Shown: positions 53,438 through 63,726, counted from the stretch's first letter. The stretch: DNA of 64,000 bases from Belliella kenyensis (GCF_022549675.1 NZ_JAKZGR010000013.1:1-64000), one strand, 5' to 3'. Notes: generated from the letters alone by a model not told the origin. Translations and numbers: made by a program.

Positions 53438-54053
53438 AGATTTTACTTGAGATCAACTATCGTCAATTGACTTAACTTCAGATAGCAAAACTCTCTAAAC
53501 TGACGTAAACATACACTTTTTTGCTTTTTACAGCAAATTTTTTATATTTAAATTTTAATATTAAGAATCAATTTTTCCAATTTGCCTTCCAACTCAAGGG
53601 TTGACTGAGCACATTTTTTTATGTAACTTTAATTATTAATTAGCTGGATTTCAACTTGGATTTATCGAAATGGTCAATTACGTGTTTTAAGACACATTTG
53701 GATTGATTAAACATTTATTTTTTTCAATTAACCACTCCACAACAAACTAACTTATAAATAGTTGGAAATATTTTACAAATAGTCTGATAACCATTCAATT
53801 CCGACAGAAATTTAATGCTTTTCTATATAAACTCAACATTTAAAAATATGATTTAGCTCAACAACCTAAAAATTTAAGATTTTTTTTAAATTTTTTGAGC
53901 AAAATTTAGTGGAGAACTTATGATTTGAGTGAAGGTTGAATTGACCTGACAAGATCTTACATACTAGCAGCATCCTTGAACTAAATCAATAACTGGATTT
54001 TTTTATAACTAATATGATTTGTTTATCGGATTCTATGCGTATATCCACACGCA
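53438..54053. other. Gene-free spacer of about 615 bp
   Basis: This is the largest stretch here without a gene or recognised element. It is very AT-rich. It holds the leader of the histidine kinase on its left side and only short hairpins, for example ATGCGT/ACGCAT at 54035-54054 touching the porin stop. No coding frame, tRNA or copy of the dispersed repeat was found. It could hold a small RNA or a decayed gene. Confidence 0.5.
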
Positions 54054-55280
54054 TCAAATACCAAACTCTACTTGGAACATTCCCGTCCAAGAGTTACCTG
54101 AGTTAGCTAATTGATATAAGCCTTCCAACCACCGGTAGCCAAGATTTCCTTGAACTTTTATCCTATGTCCATTCAAATAATGTGTATATCCTAAAAGCAC
54201 TTCATCTACTCTATTTTGATATACCTCTATAGATTCATTGGGAATGACATAAGCATATCTTACTGCCATCTCCGACTTTCGAGAGATCATTCTAGAGATT
54301 TGTGTATTGACACCATGACCTACTACAACATACCGTACATCGCCAAGATTATTTCTTGTGATTGGGTCATCTGTCGATCTCCTCATATACTCACTCATGA
54401 CTCCCCAACCTCTATACTTAAACATACCATCTACTATAAAACTACTTAAATTCCTGGGTGCATAAAGCTCAGCACCAAGTTGACCCGCAGTTCTTACTGC
54501 TTTATGATTTTCTGATAAAGTAACTCCTAGAGATAGCTTTGGGCTTACTTCAAATTCCAAATCTCCCTCAGAATAATCCCCACTATTTTTGAATGTTCCA
54601 AATGGCAATGCTTCTAATCTACCAGTATAAGCCAATCCATTGTTAATGGCTGATGCATTTCTCCCATCACCTGAGGATAAAGCCCCTTTGATTAAAAACA
54701 AACTACTGCCATTTGTACGCAAAGTATAATAGCCAAAAATACCAAAGTCCCTATCTAATGTAAAGAGACTATTCACTATCGATCTGTCTGCAAACTGTAA
54801 ATTACCTGAGCTGATCACTCTTTCTCTATTTCCAGGAAGTTTGGACTGTCCAAATCCAATATAGAAATTGTCATTTAAAGTATAATACAAGATGGCATCA
54901 CGTACTGGCTGGGCAATGTTACCAGTTTCCAAATCCATATCTGCTTTCGAAAATGCCAGCTGAATATAATATTGAAACTTTGGATTCAATACATACCCAT
55001 CTAATCTCAACCTTAGCCTTCTCACCCGCATTTCAAATTGCTCTATCCCTAAGTCAGTTCCTGAATACACTGAATTAAACCCTGCTCTATTTTGCATCCT
55101 GAACCTTAAATTCATTAAAAACAGAGAGTCCTTTGAGAACTTGATACCTTCTTTCACTTCAATCAATGCCCGTTCATCAGACTCTACAGTCTGTGAATAT
55201 GCAAATGAAGAAATCATAAGAAAACAAAAAACAGCAACTTTGGGAAAGTTTAAAGACTTACACTTTTTAAAATATGACAT
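54054..55280 (-). CDS. Outer membrane porin (phosphate-selective porin O/P-like)
   Basis: This is a 408-residue barrel protein with a signal peptide to SFAYSQ. The mature part starts with a short helical region, then strands including FRMQNRAGFNSV, FEMRVRRLRLRLDGYVLNPKFQYYIQLAFSKAD and FYIGFGQSKLPGNRERV. This pattern is typical of OprO/OprP-like porins in Bacteroidota. It ends QVEFGI. The frame is open upstream into the terminator hairpin. Two ATGs (55289, 55280) are possible, and 55280 leaves a more usual leader after the TAGATTTG box at 55304-55311. Confidence 0.8.
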   Translation of the reverse strand: MSYFKKCKSLNFPKVAVFCFLMISSFAYSQTVESDERALIEVKEGIKFSKDSLFLMNLRFRMQNRAGFNSVYSGTDLGIEQFEMRVRRLRLRLDGYVLNPKFQYYIQLAFSKADMDLETGNIAQPVRDAILYYTLNDNFYIGFGQSKLPGNRERVISSGNLQFADRSIVNSLFTLDRDFGIFGYYTLRTNGSSLFLIKGALSSGDGRNASAINNGLAYTGRLEALPFGTFKNSGDYSEGDLEFEVSPKLSLGVTLSENHKAVRTAGQLGAELYAPRNLSSFIVDGMFKYRGWGVMSEYMRRSTDDPITRNNLGDVRYVVVGHGVNTQISRMISRKSEMAVRYAYVIPNESIEVYQNRVDEVLLGYTHYLNGHRIKVQGNLGYRWLEGLYQLANSGNSWTGMFQVEFGI

Positions 55281-55303
55281 AGTTATCATTGATTTAGAAT
55301 TTG

Positions 55304-55311
55304 CAAATCTA
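55304..55311 (-). promoter_or_regulatory. -7 box of the porin gene
   Basis: TAGATTTG on the minus strand is an exact TAnnTTTG, lying between the aconitase terminator and the porin start. A T-rich stretch sits at the -33 position instead of TTTG. Confidence 0.5.
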
Positions 55312-55325
55312 AAACTATAACAAAT

Positions 55326-55357
55326 AAAAAAGCTGTGGTCACCCACAGCTTTTTTAT
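55326..55357 (-). terminator. Intrinsic terminator of aconitase
   Basis: AAAAAGCTGTGG-loop-CCACAGCTTTTT forms a 13-bp stem with a 4-nt loop and T-runs on both strands. It lies 22 bp after the aconitase stop and just upstream of the porin promoter. Confidence 0.9.
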
Positions 55358-55379
55358 AAAAATTTATTAAAATCACAAG

Positions 55380-57641
55380 TTATACACCTGCCTTGATCAA
55401 GTTAAGAGCTGAACCAGCTTTGAACCATTCAATCTGACCAGCATTGTAAGTGTGATTTACTTTGATCTCATTGGTACTTCCGTCAGCATGATTCAGTACC
55501 ACTGTAAGCTGCTGACCTGGAGCAAAAGACTCAAGACCTAAGATATCTATGCTATCATTTTCCTGTACCAGATCATAATCTGCTGGATTTGCGAAAGTCA
55601 AAGCAAGCATTCCCTGCTTTTTCAAGTTGGTCTCGTGAATTCTAGCAAAAGACTTTACCAGGATAGCTCTTACACCAAGGAATCTTGGCTCCATAGCTGC
55701 ATGCTCTCTTGAGGATCCTTCTCCATAGTTTTCATCACCTACTACGACAGAGCCTACATTATGAAGTTTATATTGTCTTTGGACAGCTGGAACTTCTCCA
55801 TACTCTCCATTGAGTTGATTCTTCACTTTATTGGTCTCTTCGTTGAAATAGTTGACCGCTCCTATAAGCATGTTATTGGAGATATTATCCAAGTGACCTC
55901 TGAATCTCAACCATGGCCCTGCCATAGAAATGTGGTCAGTAGTACATTTACCTTTTGCCTTGATAAGTAGCTTAAGTCCTTTCAGATCCACTCCCTCCCA
56001 TGGAGCAAATGGCTCAAGTAATTGAAGTCTTTCTGATTTTGGGTCCACTATGACATTTACAGAAGATCCATCCTCAGCTGGAGCTTGATAACCTGCGTCC
56101 TCCACAGCAAACCCTTGAGTAGGAAGTTCTAGACCTCTTGGTTCGTCTAGTTTTACCTGCTGACCATCTTCATTTGTCAAAGAGTCAGTCATTGGGTTGA
56201 ATGTAAGATCACCTGCTATGGCTAGCGCTGTTACGATCTCTGGAGAGGCCACAAATGAGTGCGTATTTGGATTTCCATCAGCTCTCTTTGCAAAATTTCT
56301 ATTGAATGATGTGATGATTGAGTTCTTTTCTTGCTTTTCAGCACCATGTCTAGCCCACTGACCAATACATGGACCACAAGCATTGGCTAAGACTACTCCA
56401 CCCATTTTATCAAACACATTCAAAAAGCCATCTCGCTCTACAGTGAACCTTACTTGCTCAGAACCTGGTGTGATTGTATATTCAGATTTTGCTACCAATT
56501 TCTTATCAACAGCTTGTTGCGCCAATGAGGCTGCTCTTGAGATATCTTCATACGATGAGTTGGTACAAGAACCGATCAATCCAACTTCCAACTTAGCCGG
56601 CCATCCATTTTCTTTTACTGCCGCAGCAAATTTAGACAAAGGCCAAGCCAAATCCGGTGTGAAAGGACCATTTACATGTGGCTCAAGCTCAGAAAGATTG
56701 ATTTCAATCACCTGATCAAAATATTTCTCTGGACTTTCATACACTTCTGCATCTGCATTGAGGTGCTCTCTAATTTGATCAGCTAAGTCAGCAATATCTG
56801 AACGATCTGTTCCTCTCAAATATGCTCCCGACTTTTCATCATATCCAAAAATTGAAGTTGTAGCTCCAATTTCAGCACCCATGTTACAGATAGTACCTTT
56901 TCCAGTTGCTGATAGTGCATTAGCTCCTTCTCCGAAATATTCCACTACAGCACCGGTCCCCCCCTTCACAGTTAAGATTCCAGCTACTTTTAAGATCACG
57001 TCTTTGGCAGATGTCCAGCCAGATAGCTTACCTGTAAGTTTTACACCGATCAACTTTGGAAACTTTAGCTCCCAAGGAAGTCCAGCCATTACATCACATG
57101 CATCTGCCCCACCTACACCAATCGCGATCATACCAAGTCCACCAGCATTTGGCGTATGAGAATCAGTCCCGATCATCATTCCACCTGGGAAAGCATAGTT
57201 TTCAAGCACAACTTGGTGTATAATACCAGCACCTGGTTTCCAAAAACCAATTCCATACTTATTAGATACTGATGCTAAGAAATCGTATACTTCTTTATTC
57301 TTATCTTTGGCTTTATTTAAGTCTTCAGAAGCTCCAACTTCTGCTTGGATCAAGTGATCACAATGTACAGTGGAAGGAACAGCAACTTGATTCCTCCCTG
57401 CTTGCATAAATTGTAAAAGTGCCATTTGTGCAGTTGCATCTTGCATGGCTACCCTATCTGGCTGAAAATCTACATATGAAACACCTCTCTCATAAGCCTT
57501 ACTAGCTTCACCTTCTGAAAGATGTGCGTACAAAATCTTCTCTGTCAATGTAAGTGGTCTACCTACCGCTGCTCTAGCTGCAGCTATCCTAGAAGGATAC
57601 TTTTCATAGACAGCCTTTATCATTTCTATATCAAATGCCAT
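55380..57641 (-). CDS. acnA: Aconitate hydratase
   Basis: This TCA-cycle enzyme interconverts citrate and isocitrate with a 4Fe-4S cluster. The 753-residue protein has [39 protein letters not shown]. The cluster Cys residues are in [17 protein letters not shown] and [57 protein letters not shown] lies in the swivelling domain. Length and motifs suit the mitochondrial-type enzyme common in Bacteroidota. It is monocistronic, with a TATCTTTG promoter box 48 nt upstream and a clear terminator. Confidence 0.97.
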   Translation of the reverse strand: MAFDIEMIKAVYEKYPSRIAAARAAVGRPLTLTEKILYAHLSEGEASKAYERGVSYVDFQPDRVAMQDATAQMALLQFMQAGRNQVAVPSTVHCDHLIQAEVGASEDLNKAKDKNKEVYDFLASVSNKYGIGFWKPGAGIIHQVVLENYAFPGGMMIGTDSHTPNAGGLGMIAIGVGGADACDVMAGLPWELKFPKLIGVKLTGKLSGWTSAKDVILKVAGILTVKGGTGAVVEYFGEGANALSATGKGTICNMGAEIGATTSIFGYDEKSGAYLRGTDRSDIADLADQIREHLNADAEVYESPEKYFDQVIEINLSELEPHVNGPFTPDLAWPLSKFAAAVKENGWPAKLEVGLIGSCTNSSYEDISRAASLAQQAVDKKLVAKSEYTITPGSEQVRFTVERDGFLNVFDKMGGVVLANACGPCIGQWARHGAEKQEKNSIITSFNRNFAKRADGNPNTHSFVASPEIVTALAIAGDLTFNPMTDSLTNEDGQQVKLDEPRGLELPTQGFAVEDAGYQAPAEDGSSVNVIVDPKSERLQLLEPFAPWEGVDLKGLKLLIKAKGKCTTDHISMAGPWLRFRGHLDNISNNMLIGAVNYFNEETNKVKNQLNGEYGEVPAVQRQYKLHNVGSVVVGDENYGEGSSREHAAMEPRFLGVRAILVKSFARIHETNLKKQGMLALTFANPADYDLVQENDSIDILGLESFAPGQQLTVVLNHADGSTNEIKVNHTYNAGQIEWFKAGSALNLIKAGV

Positions 57642-57689
57642 TGGAAATGTATGGTTTATAATGTTACAAAGGTTTTTTTAAATTGTTCG

Positions 57690-57697
57690 CAAAGATA
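57690..57697 (-). promoter_or_regulatory. -7 box of aconitase
   Basis: TATCTTTG on the minus strand is an exact TAnnTTTG. A TTTA lies about 17 nt upstream as a weak -33. Confidence 0.5.
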
Positions 57698-58018
57698 AAA
57701 AAATAGCCATTAAATGGAAGTAAAATAGTATTTGTGTTGGTAATTAATATATATCTCAACTTAAACTATGATATATCACAAGCATTAGTATCCAAAATAG
57801 ATCTCCTAAATCGATCACAAAAGTGATTTTCTAGAATCAGATAATAATTTATTAAAAATTAGCTACATGAAGAGATGATTTTTGCTCGAGAGATTTTTAA
57901 ATAACTATTCAATGATCTGATATACATCTTTCAATTTCACATGGTATCTAATCATCACAATTCAATTCCATAAATTGAAATCAAAAACATGGAATAAACG
58001 CAAAATCTAAATGCTATT

Positions 58019-58169
58019 TATGGATATACGGAACTTTGCCAATAACATTACAAAATTCCGATTTTTCTAACTTTCAATATAAATTGACATTGGATTCTTA
58101 TGGATATTGACCATTAACAACCTGTTGTGCCAATGAATTGAAGTTACTGGCAAAAAAGCGTATAATCAG
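58019..58169 (+). mobile_element. MITE-like element, copy 3, with 9-bp target duplication
   Basis: This is a 151-bp element with the same ends as copy 2. Direct repeats AATGCTATT flank it at 58010-58018 and 58170-58178. It has the same imperfect inverted ends and no coding capacity. Because copies 2 and 3 have exactly the same length and different 9-bp duplications, they are independent insertions. Confidence 0.9.
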
Positions 58170-58236
58170 AATGCTATTTTAACTAGATCATATTTCTTCT
58201 GATTTTGAAAAATTGTAATTGAATAATTCATATCGC

Positions 58237-59256
58237 TCATTTGTACAACCCCAGTAAGAACTCTAAAGTGTCCACATTATCTGCATAATCATCTAGTTTT
58301 GGGCACTGCGCTTGACCAAATGTTTCACTATTCTCATACCAACCTGATTGGCTAACTATGCACTGTATTTTATCTTTCTGATCCGATATTTTGGTCTTCA
58401 GTATCTCCAAATCATCATAAATTTCATAATAAAGTACTGCAATAGGTGACACCAAATCTTGACTTTCTTTCAGTAGTAAAAATCCATTATCTAAATGATC
58501 CTCACCATTGATTAAATATATTGACTTATTGTAGTCATAATTATTGATATACTTATGATGACTTGAAATCAACTGAAAACCATTCATGTTGTCCAAAAAT
58601 CTCGTCAAAATCGAGCGATTAGGAACATATAGTTTGGATACATTTCTACAGCCTAATCCAAAATACTGAAAAACATCTTTTCCTAGATCCAGAAAGTCTT
58701 CCTCTTTCTCATTCCCATTCAATATTGCTATAGATGTTCTATTTTTTCTAATGATGCTGGGATATTTACCAAAATAATATTCAAAATACCTAGCAGAATT
58801 GTCACTACCTGTAGCGATGTAGGCATCTTTTCCTTTGAGCATCTCTTCAAAGCGAACTAGTTTCTCAAACCTTGGCTCAATTTCAATCAACTCACTCGTC
58901 AACCATTTAATGAGCACACTATCACTTGAACTTAATTTCACAGCTGCTTGATGTCCAGTAATCAATACTGATAACAAATCATGAAACCCTACTCCTGGCA
59001 CATTTCCTGCCATTAGTATCCCTATATTTTTAGGGGCTCCTTCATGTATCCATGTATACTTGGCAACCCAATTTTTGAGGGATTCCAATTCCAAAAATGA
59101 ACATAGTGCTTCAATAGCAGACTTGGTGTGATCTTTTGTGAACCAACTGTTGTTATTCTCGACTCTCCACGCTAAATCATCAAATTCCCCATCACTGAGG
59201 TTACTTAGCCTTTTTCCAAGATGATCAAATGCAAATATTCTTTCTTCTAACGTCAT
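58237..59256 (-). CDS. Acyl-CoA reductase (LuxC-like)
   Basis: This is a 339-residue protein of the LuxC acyl-CoA reductase family, which reduces acyl thioesters to aldehydes with NADPH. GILMAGNVPGVGFHDLLSVLITGHQAAVKLSSSD and DAYIATGSDNSARYFEYYFGKYPSIIRKNRTSIAIL, then the catalytic Cys in QYFGLGCRNVSKLYVP, are recognisable. It is shorter than luminous-bacteria LuxC (about 480 residues). No luxE, luxD or luciferase genes are near, so light emission is not implied. A conserved divergent arrangement with ferredoxin suggests a redox partner (inference). Confidence 0.85.
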   Translation of the reverse strand: MTLEERIFAFDHLGKRLSNLSDGEFDDLAWRVENNNSWFTKDHTKSAIEALCSFLELESLKNWVAKYTWIHEGAPKNIGILMAGNVPGVGFHDLLSVLITGHQAAVKLSSSDSVLIKWLTSELIEIEPRFEKLVRFEEMLKGKDAYIATGSDNSARYFEYYFGKYPSIIRKNRTSIAILNGNEKEEDFLDLGKDVFQYFGLGCRNVSKLYVPNRSILTRFLDNMNGFQLISSHHKYINNYDYNKSIYLINGEDHLDNGFLLLKESQDLVSPIAVLYYEIYDDLEILKTKISDQKDKIQCIVSQSGWYENSETFGQAQCPKLDDYADNVDTLEFLLGLYK

Positions 59257-59275
59257 TTTAATGTAATTTCGCCTG

Positions 59276-59283
59276 CAAAGGTA
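59276..59283 (-). promoter_or_regulatory. -7 box of the LuxC-like gene
   Basis: TACCTTTG on the minus strand is an exact TAnnTTTG, 19 nt before the start. The -33 region is T-rich without a clean TTTG. Confidence 0.45.
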
Positions 59284-59348
59284 TCCAAATTAGAGAAAAA
59301 AACGGCTTAGCTAGATTGAATATAAATTAATTAGCATGACAACTTTTA

Positions 59349-59381
59349 TTTGGTGCGTTTGTTAATTGCTTATTAATTTTG
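59349..59381 (+). promoter_or_regulatory. Promoter of the ferredoxin gene
   Basis: TTTG at 59349-59352, a 21-nt spacer and TAATTTTG at 59374-59381 form a complete Bacteroidota -33/-7 pair. The start codon lies 26 nt beyond. Confidence 0.75.
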
Positions 59382-59404
59382 CGTAGAAATTTAAAATTGA
59401 TTGA

Positions 59405-59786
<382 letters not shown>

Positions 59787-59926
59787 GCCTGTTATTGAGA
59801 GCCTTATTATAAAATTATTGCAACATATTTAAAAAATCTGATAATTGGCTTGAATATTTCTCCTTAATTGATTTAAATTGTCTCCCGATTTAATTGCTTA
59901 AATACTACAACATTAAAATTAGGGCT

Positions 59927-60250
59927 GTGGAAGACAACAGAGGAAATGACAGAGAAGAAATCTTCTCCAAAAGAGTAAAAGCTGGTAAAAGGACTTATTT
60001 CTTTGACGTAAAATCAACTAGGTCAAATGATTACTACCTGACCATTACCGAAAGCAAGAGAAGAGTGAATGGAGATTCCTTTTCTTTCGAGAAACACAAG
60101 ATTTTTCTTTACAAGGAAGATTTCGGTAAATTCTTAGAAGCACTTCAGAATACGGTGGAGCATGTAAAGACAGATTTAATGCCTGAAGTGGATTTCTCTC
60201 AATTTGATCAAGAAGAATCCGAGTACGATGATGAATTGAAATGGGATTAA
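59927..60250 (+). CDS. PUR-like DNA/RNA-binding protein (DUF3276)
   Basis: This is a 107-residue protein. EEIFSKRVKAGKRTYFFDVKSTRSNDYYLTITESKRR is the single PUR-repeat-like domain of the DUF3276 family, which binds single-stranded nucleic acid. An acidic tail (DFSQFDQEESEYDDELKWD) follows. The frame is open to a TTG at 59894, but the GTG at 59927 (reading MEDNRGNDREEIF) matches the usual family start. It is monocistronic. The cellular role is not established, though members are often abundant. Confidence 0.88.
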   Translation: MEDNRGNDREEIFSKRVKAGKRTYFFDVKSTRSNDYYLTITESKRRVNGDSFSFEKHKIFLYKEDFGKFLEALQNTVEHVKTDLMPEVDFSQFDQEESEYDDELKWD

Positions 60251-60368
60251 TCTCTACTTTTATTCATTAACTCATTTGGAGAAAGTTTCAATTAAAATTA
60301 TTTTATGATTATATTCATTTATAGTCATAGCTTAGTTTTGTTGTACCTTTCTCCTTTTTGCTTATAAA

Positions 60369-61451
60369 ATGAAAAAACTCATAATATACATAAGCATTTT
60401 TACCATCCTATTTTTTATCATAGGCTGGTATTTCTCTAATATCACTTTTTACTTTCTAATTTCAATTATTCTTGCTGCAGTTCTAAGACCACTGACCAAT
60501 AGAATCAGCTCCATTCATTTGCTAGGAAGACATGTACCAAGATGGTTTTCAATATTAGTATCCTTTACCGTAGTAGTTTCTTTTTTCATTATAATCGGTT
60601 TTTTATTCATTCCTCTTATCTCAAAACAGATTCAGATAATTGCCACATACGATATGGATTTGATTTATGAACAAATCCAAAATCCGGCAGGTAAATTAGA
60701 GGATATATTGTTAAGATATAAATTAATTGAAAATGAGCCAGGATTTTTGATCACTCAGGTTAGAGAAAATCTTATTTCGAATTTCAACTTTATCAGTATC
60801 CAAAACATCGTCAATACCATTCTTAATACCACCAGCACATTTTTAGTAGGAACTATGGCAATTGTATTTATCACATTTTTCCTTCTATTGGAAAATGGAT
60901 TACTACGCCGTAATATCATTAATCTTGTGCCAAATGCATATTTCGAACTTTACGTTTCCACCTTCAATAAAGTGGAGAGACTGCTTTCCAATTATTTAAT
61001 TGGATTATTGATTCAGATTTCGGCGATTTTTTCCATTGCGTCCATTGGACTTACGATAATGAATATAGAATATGCACTTACCATAGCTTTCTTTGCAGCC
61101 ATTGCCAACTTGATACCGTATGCAGGCCCGATTTTAGGAGCTACATTTGGCGTTTTGGTAGGTCTTACCACTGGAAGTTTTGGAGAAGGAAATGAAATAT
61201 GGCTATTTATCATTAAGATATTATCTGTATTTTCTGCTGTACAGCTTACGGACAATATATTTTTACAGCCTTTAATATTCTCTAAATCTGTAAAAGCTCA
61301 TCCACTTGAAATATTTGTTGTTATCTTTGCAGGTGCAAAAATCGCTGGAATCACCGGGATGATATTTGCAATTCCTGTATATACTGTTTTCAGAGTTTCT
61401 ATCATAGAATTCTTTAAAGGATATAGGGAGTATAAAATATTCAAATTATAA
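60369..61451 (+). CDS. AI-2E family (PerM-like) transporter, second copy
   Basis: This is a 360-residue membrane protein with about eight hydrophobic segments and the family-typical FYFLISIILAAVLRPLTNRI, SNYLIGLLIQISAIFSIASIGLTIMNIEYAL, NLIPYAGPILGATFGVLVGL and DNIFLQPLIFSKSVKAHPLEIFVVI. It is clearly diverged from the copy at 49234, so these are old paralogues. It lies 10 bp upstream of ychF on the same strand, so co-transcription is likely. Confidence 0.88.
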   Translation: MKKLIIYISIFTILFFIIGWYFSNITFYFLISIILAAVLRPLTNRISSIHLLGRHVPRWFSILVSFTVVVSFFIIIGFLFIPLISKQIQIIATYDMDLIYEQIQNPAGKLEDILLRYKLIENEPGFLITQVRENLISNFNFISIQNIVNTILNTTSTFLVGTMAIVFITFFLLLENGLLRRNIINLVPNAYFELYVSTFNKVERLLSNYLIGLLIQISAIFSIASIGLTIMNIEYALTIAFFAAIANLIPYAGPILGATFGVLVGLTTGSFGEGNEIWLFIIKILSVFSAVQLTDNIFLQPLIFSKSVKAHPLEIFVVIFAGAKIAGITGMIFAIPVYTVFRVSIIEFFKGYREYKIFKL

Positions 61452-61461
61452 AATCTAAATA

Positions 61462-62559
61462 ATGGCATTACAGTGCGGTATCGTTGGTTTACCCAACGTT
61501 GGTAAATCTACTTTATTCAATGCAATCTCAAGTGCAAAAGCTGAGGCTGCAAATTTCCCTTTTTGTACTATCGAGCCAAATGTGGGCGTAGTAACTGTAC
61601 CAGACAGGAGACTTCAAGTACTGGAACAGTTGGTCAATCCTCAGCGTGTAATGCCCACTGTTATCGAATTTGTAGATATTGCAGGACTCGTAAAAGGGGC
61701 TAGCAAAGGAGAAGGGCTAGGAAATAAGTTTTTGGCAAATATCAGAGAAGTAGATGCAGTAATTCACGTTATCAGATGTTTTGATGACGACAACATTGTA
61801 CATGTCGCAGGAGGAGTAGATCCTGTTTTTGACAAAGAGGTCATTGATACTGAGCTCCAACTTAAGGATCTTGAGTCTGTAGAAAAAAAGATTCAAAGAT
61901 TGGAAAAAATTGCAAAATCTGGAGATGCGAAAGCTAGAAAGGAACTAGAAACGCTTCAAAAATTCAAACAAGCATTGACAGATGGCAAAAATGCACGTTC
62001 AGTAGAGGTCGATAAAGAAGACCTTGAAGCCGTAAGAGATTTACATTTGCTTACAATAAAGCCAGTTTTATACGTTGCTAATGTGGACGAAAACAGTATT
62101 CAATCTGGAAATAAGTTTGTAGATCAACTACGTGAAAAAGTTAAAGAAGAAAATGCAGAAGTGATTGTACTATGTGCAGCGCTGGAATCTCAAATCGCTG
62201 AATTTGAAGATGCAGAAGAAAAAGCAATGTTTCTTTCAGAATATGGTCTTGAAGAAAGTGGTTTGAATAGACTAATCGCCGCAGCGTATGCTTTGTTGGA
62301 TCTGATTACCTATTTCACAGCTGGTGTACAAGAAGTGAGAGCTTGGACAATAAAAAAAGGCTGGAAAGCTCCTCAAGCAGCTGGAGTGATTCATACAGAT
62401 TTTGAAAGAGGCTTTATAAAAGCAGAAGTAATCAAGCTTTCAGACTATGAAAAGTTCAAATCTGAAGCAGCTTGCAGAGAGAACGGTAAAATAGCCATAG
62501 AAGGCAAAGAATATGTAGTACATGATGGTGATATCATGCATTTTAGGTTCAATGTTTGA
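61462..62559 (+). CDS. ychF: Redox-regulated ATPase YchF
   Basis: This is a 365-residue Obg-related P-loop protein that prefers ATP and interacts with ribosomes. Walker A is GLPNVGKSTLFNA (the GxPNVGKST form), followed by NFPFCTIEPNVGVV and FVDIAGLVKGASKGEGLGNKFLANIREVDA. A TGS domain at the end has TAGVQEVRAWTIKKGWKAPQAAGVIHTDFERGFIKAEV. The length is standard. The TGA stop overlaps the -33 element of the Cas6-like gene. Confidence 0.97.
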   Translation: MALQCGIVGLPNVGKSTLFNAISSAKAEAANFPFCTIEPNVGVVTVPDRRLQVLEQLVNPQRVMPTVIEFVDIAGLVKGASKGEGLGNKFLANIREVDAVIHVIRCFDDDNIVHVAGGVDPVFDKEVIDTELQLKDLESVEKKIQRLEKIAKSGDAKARKELETLQKFKQALTDGKNARSVEVDKEDLEAVRDLHLLTIKPVLYVANVDENSIQSGNKFVDQLREKVKEENAEVIVLCAALESQIAEFEDAEEKAMFLSEYGLEESGLNRLIAAAYALLDLITYFTAGVQEVRAWTIKKGWKAPQAAGVIHTDFERGFIKAEVIKLSDYEKFKSEAACRENGKIAIEGKEYVVHDGDIMHFRFNV

Positions 62560-62588
62560 TAGAACTTAAAAAAAAATTTGTACTTTTG
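62555..62588 (+). promoter_or_regulatory. Promoter of the Cas6-like gene
   Basis: TTTG at 62555-62558 overlaps the ychF stop. A 22-nt spacer leads to TACTTTTG at 62581-62588, an exact TAnnTTTG of the kind seen at strong promoters. A leader of about 70 nt precedes the GTG start. Confidence 0.75.
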
Positions 62589-62665
62589 CAAGAAGATTAA
62601 AAAAAACACATAATTAAAAGCCAATTACAGTTAAATAATTGTTTAAATTTTATTTTTAAAAAACC

Positions 62666-63544
62666 GTGAGAATAAGATTAATATTTTCCTTAAAAAACAA
62701 AGGAGCTTACTTACCCTTTCATCACCAGTACATTCTGGCACAATTCCTCAAAGGACTTATCGTAAAAGGTGGTCGTGAGGAGTTTTTCAACTACAATTAC
62801 TTCAACTTCTCTGGTCTTAAAGGTCAGACCAAGGTTAGTAGAAGTGGCCTTCATTATTACTCAAGTTTAGTCACCCTAGTGCTTTCATCACCCAATGAAG
62901 AATTTATGGACTATCTGCTTGAGCAAGTATTTGCTACGCCAAAGATTGAGTTGGGCAACTTAGTGATCTCTCCTGAATACACAGAAGTAGAAACTGAGCC
63001 AGAATTGGAGACTTCGAACAAGTTCGTGTGTATCTCCCCTCTTGTATTACTCACTCCATCTTTCAATGATGAGTCAGGTAAACGTTTTATAAATCCAGAT
63101 TCTGATGAATTTTCAGATCTACTTTATGAATCTACCTTGACCAGAATGGAAAGATCTGGTTGGTATTCCCAAGAGCAAATGGAGTCATTCTACAAGTTCC
63201 AAGTTGTACCTGATATGAATTATGTAAATAAGCTCAGAGAACAGCAAAAGAAATTTGCAAGAATCTATTCTGTATATGACATGGATGTCAAATATGAAGT
63301 GAGAGGTTATACTTTACCTTTTACACTTTATGCTGCTCCAGAAGTACAGGATTTCGTGTTCAAATGTGGTTTGGGTGCATTCACCCACAAAGGATTTGGT
63401 ATGCTTGACCTTGCTAACCACGCTCCTAATCAAAGAACCGAACCTTATAAGTTCAAAAGAGAAGGTTTTATTCCTTATAAAGCACATCAGGAAAGAACAA
63501 AATCTCAAGATTCTGAAGGAGAAGACTCTGAAGAAATGGCTTAA
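62666..63544 (+). CDS. Cas6-like RNA endonuclease homologue, solitary
   Basis: This is a 292-residue protein with Cas6-family layout. The opening MRIRLIFSLKNKGAYLPFHHQYILAQFLKGLI corresponds to the first ferredoxin-like strand and helix. FNYNYFNFSGLKGQ matches the FxxFxFSxL region. FVCISPLVLLTP starts the second half, and FKCGLGAFTHKGFGMLDLA is the glycine-rich RNA-binding loop. The usual catalytic His in the segment before FxFS is not evident; KGGREEFFNYNYFNFS has none, though His19/His20 lie nearby. No other cas gene or CRISPR array is in the window. The start is GTG. An acidic tail (DSEGEDSEEM) is unusual. Confidence 0.75.
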   Translation: MRIRLIFSLKNKGAYLPFHHQYILAQFLKGLIVKGGREEFFNYNYFNFSGLKGQTKVSRSGLHYYSSLVTLVLSSPNEEFMDYLLEQVFATPKIELGNLVISPEYTEVETEPELETSNKFVCISPLVLLTPSFNDESGKRFINPDSDEFSDLLYESTLTRMERSGWYSQEQMESFYKFQVVPDMNYVNKLREQQKKFARIYSVYDMDVKYEVRGYTLPFTLYAAPEVQDFVFKCGLGAFTHKGFGMLDLANHAPNQRTEPYKFKREGFIPYKAHQERTKSQDSEGEDSEEMA

Positions 63545-63560
63545 TCACTGAAAAGCTTAA

Positions 63561-63592
63561 AAAAAACCGATCAAAATTGATCGGTTTTTTTC
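63561..63592 (+). terminator. Intrinsic terminator of the Cas6-like gene
   Basis: AAAAAACCGATCAA and its complement form a perfect 14-bp stem with a 2-nt centre and a T-run, 16 bp after the stop. Confidence 0.92.
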
Positions 63593-63726
63593 ATTTTATT
63601 TTATGTTTCTTTGTCACTGATTTCAATCTATCTGTTCAATCAATGTTCTCTATTGTTACTTGTATCATTTTGGATATACAGATATCTAATTCACAAAAAG
63701 TTATTCAAAACCCGAGAAAAGAGAAA

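Larger units (their letters stand above)
57642..58236. other. Spacer of about 595 bp containing a mobile element
   Basis: It contains the aconitase promoter region on the left and the 151-bp MITE-like element with target duplications at 58010-58178. The remaining AT-rich 300 bp (57700-58009) show no gene, tRNA or strong hairpin. Confidence 0.6.

Noticed and set aside
54035-54054. ATGCGT/ACGCAT inverted repeat as the porin terminator
   Set aside because: The stem is only 6 bp with an 8-nt loop and no U-run on the minus strand.
58237-59256. Bioluminescence (lux) locus
   Set aside because: Only a short LuxC-like reductase is present; luxA, luxB, luxD and luxE are absent.
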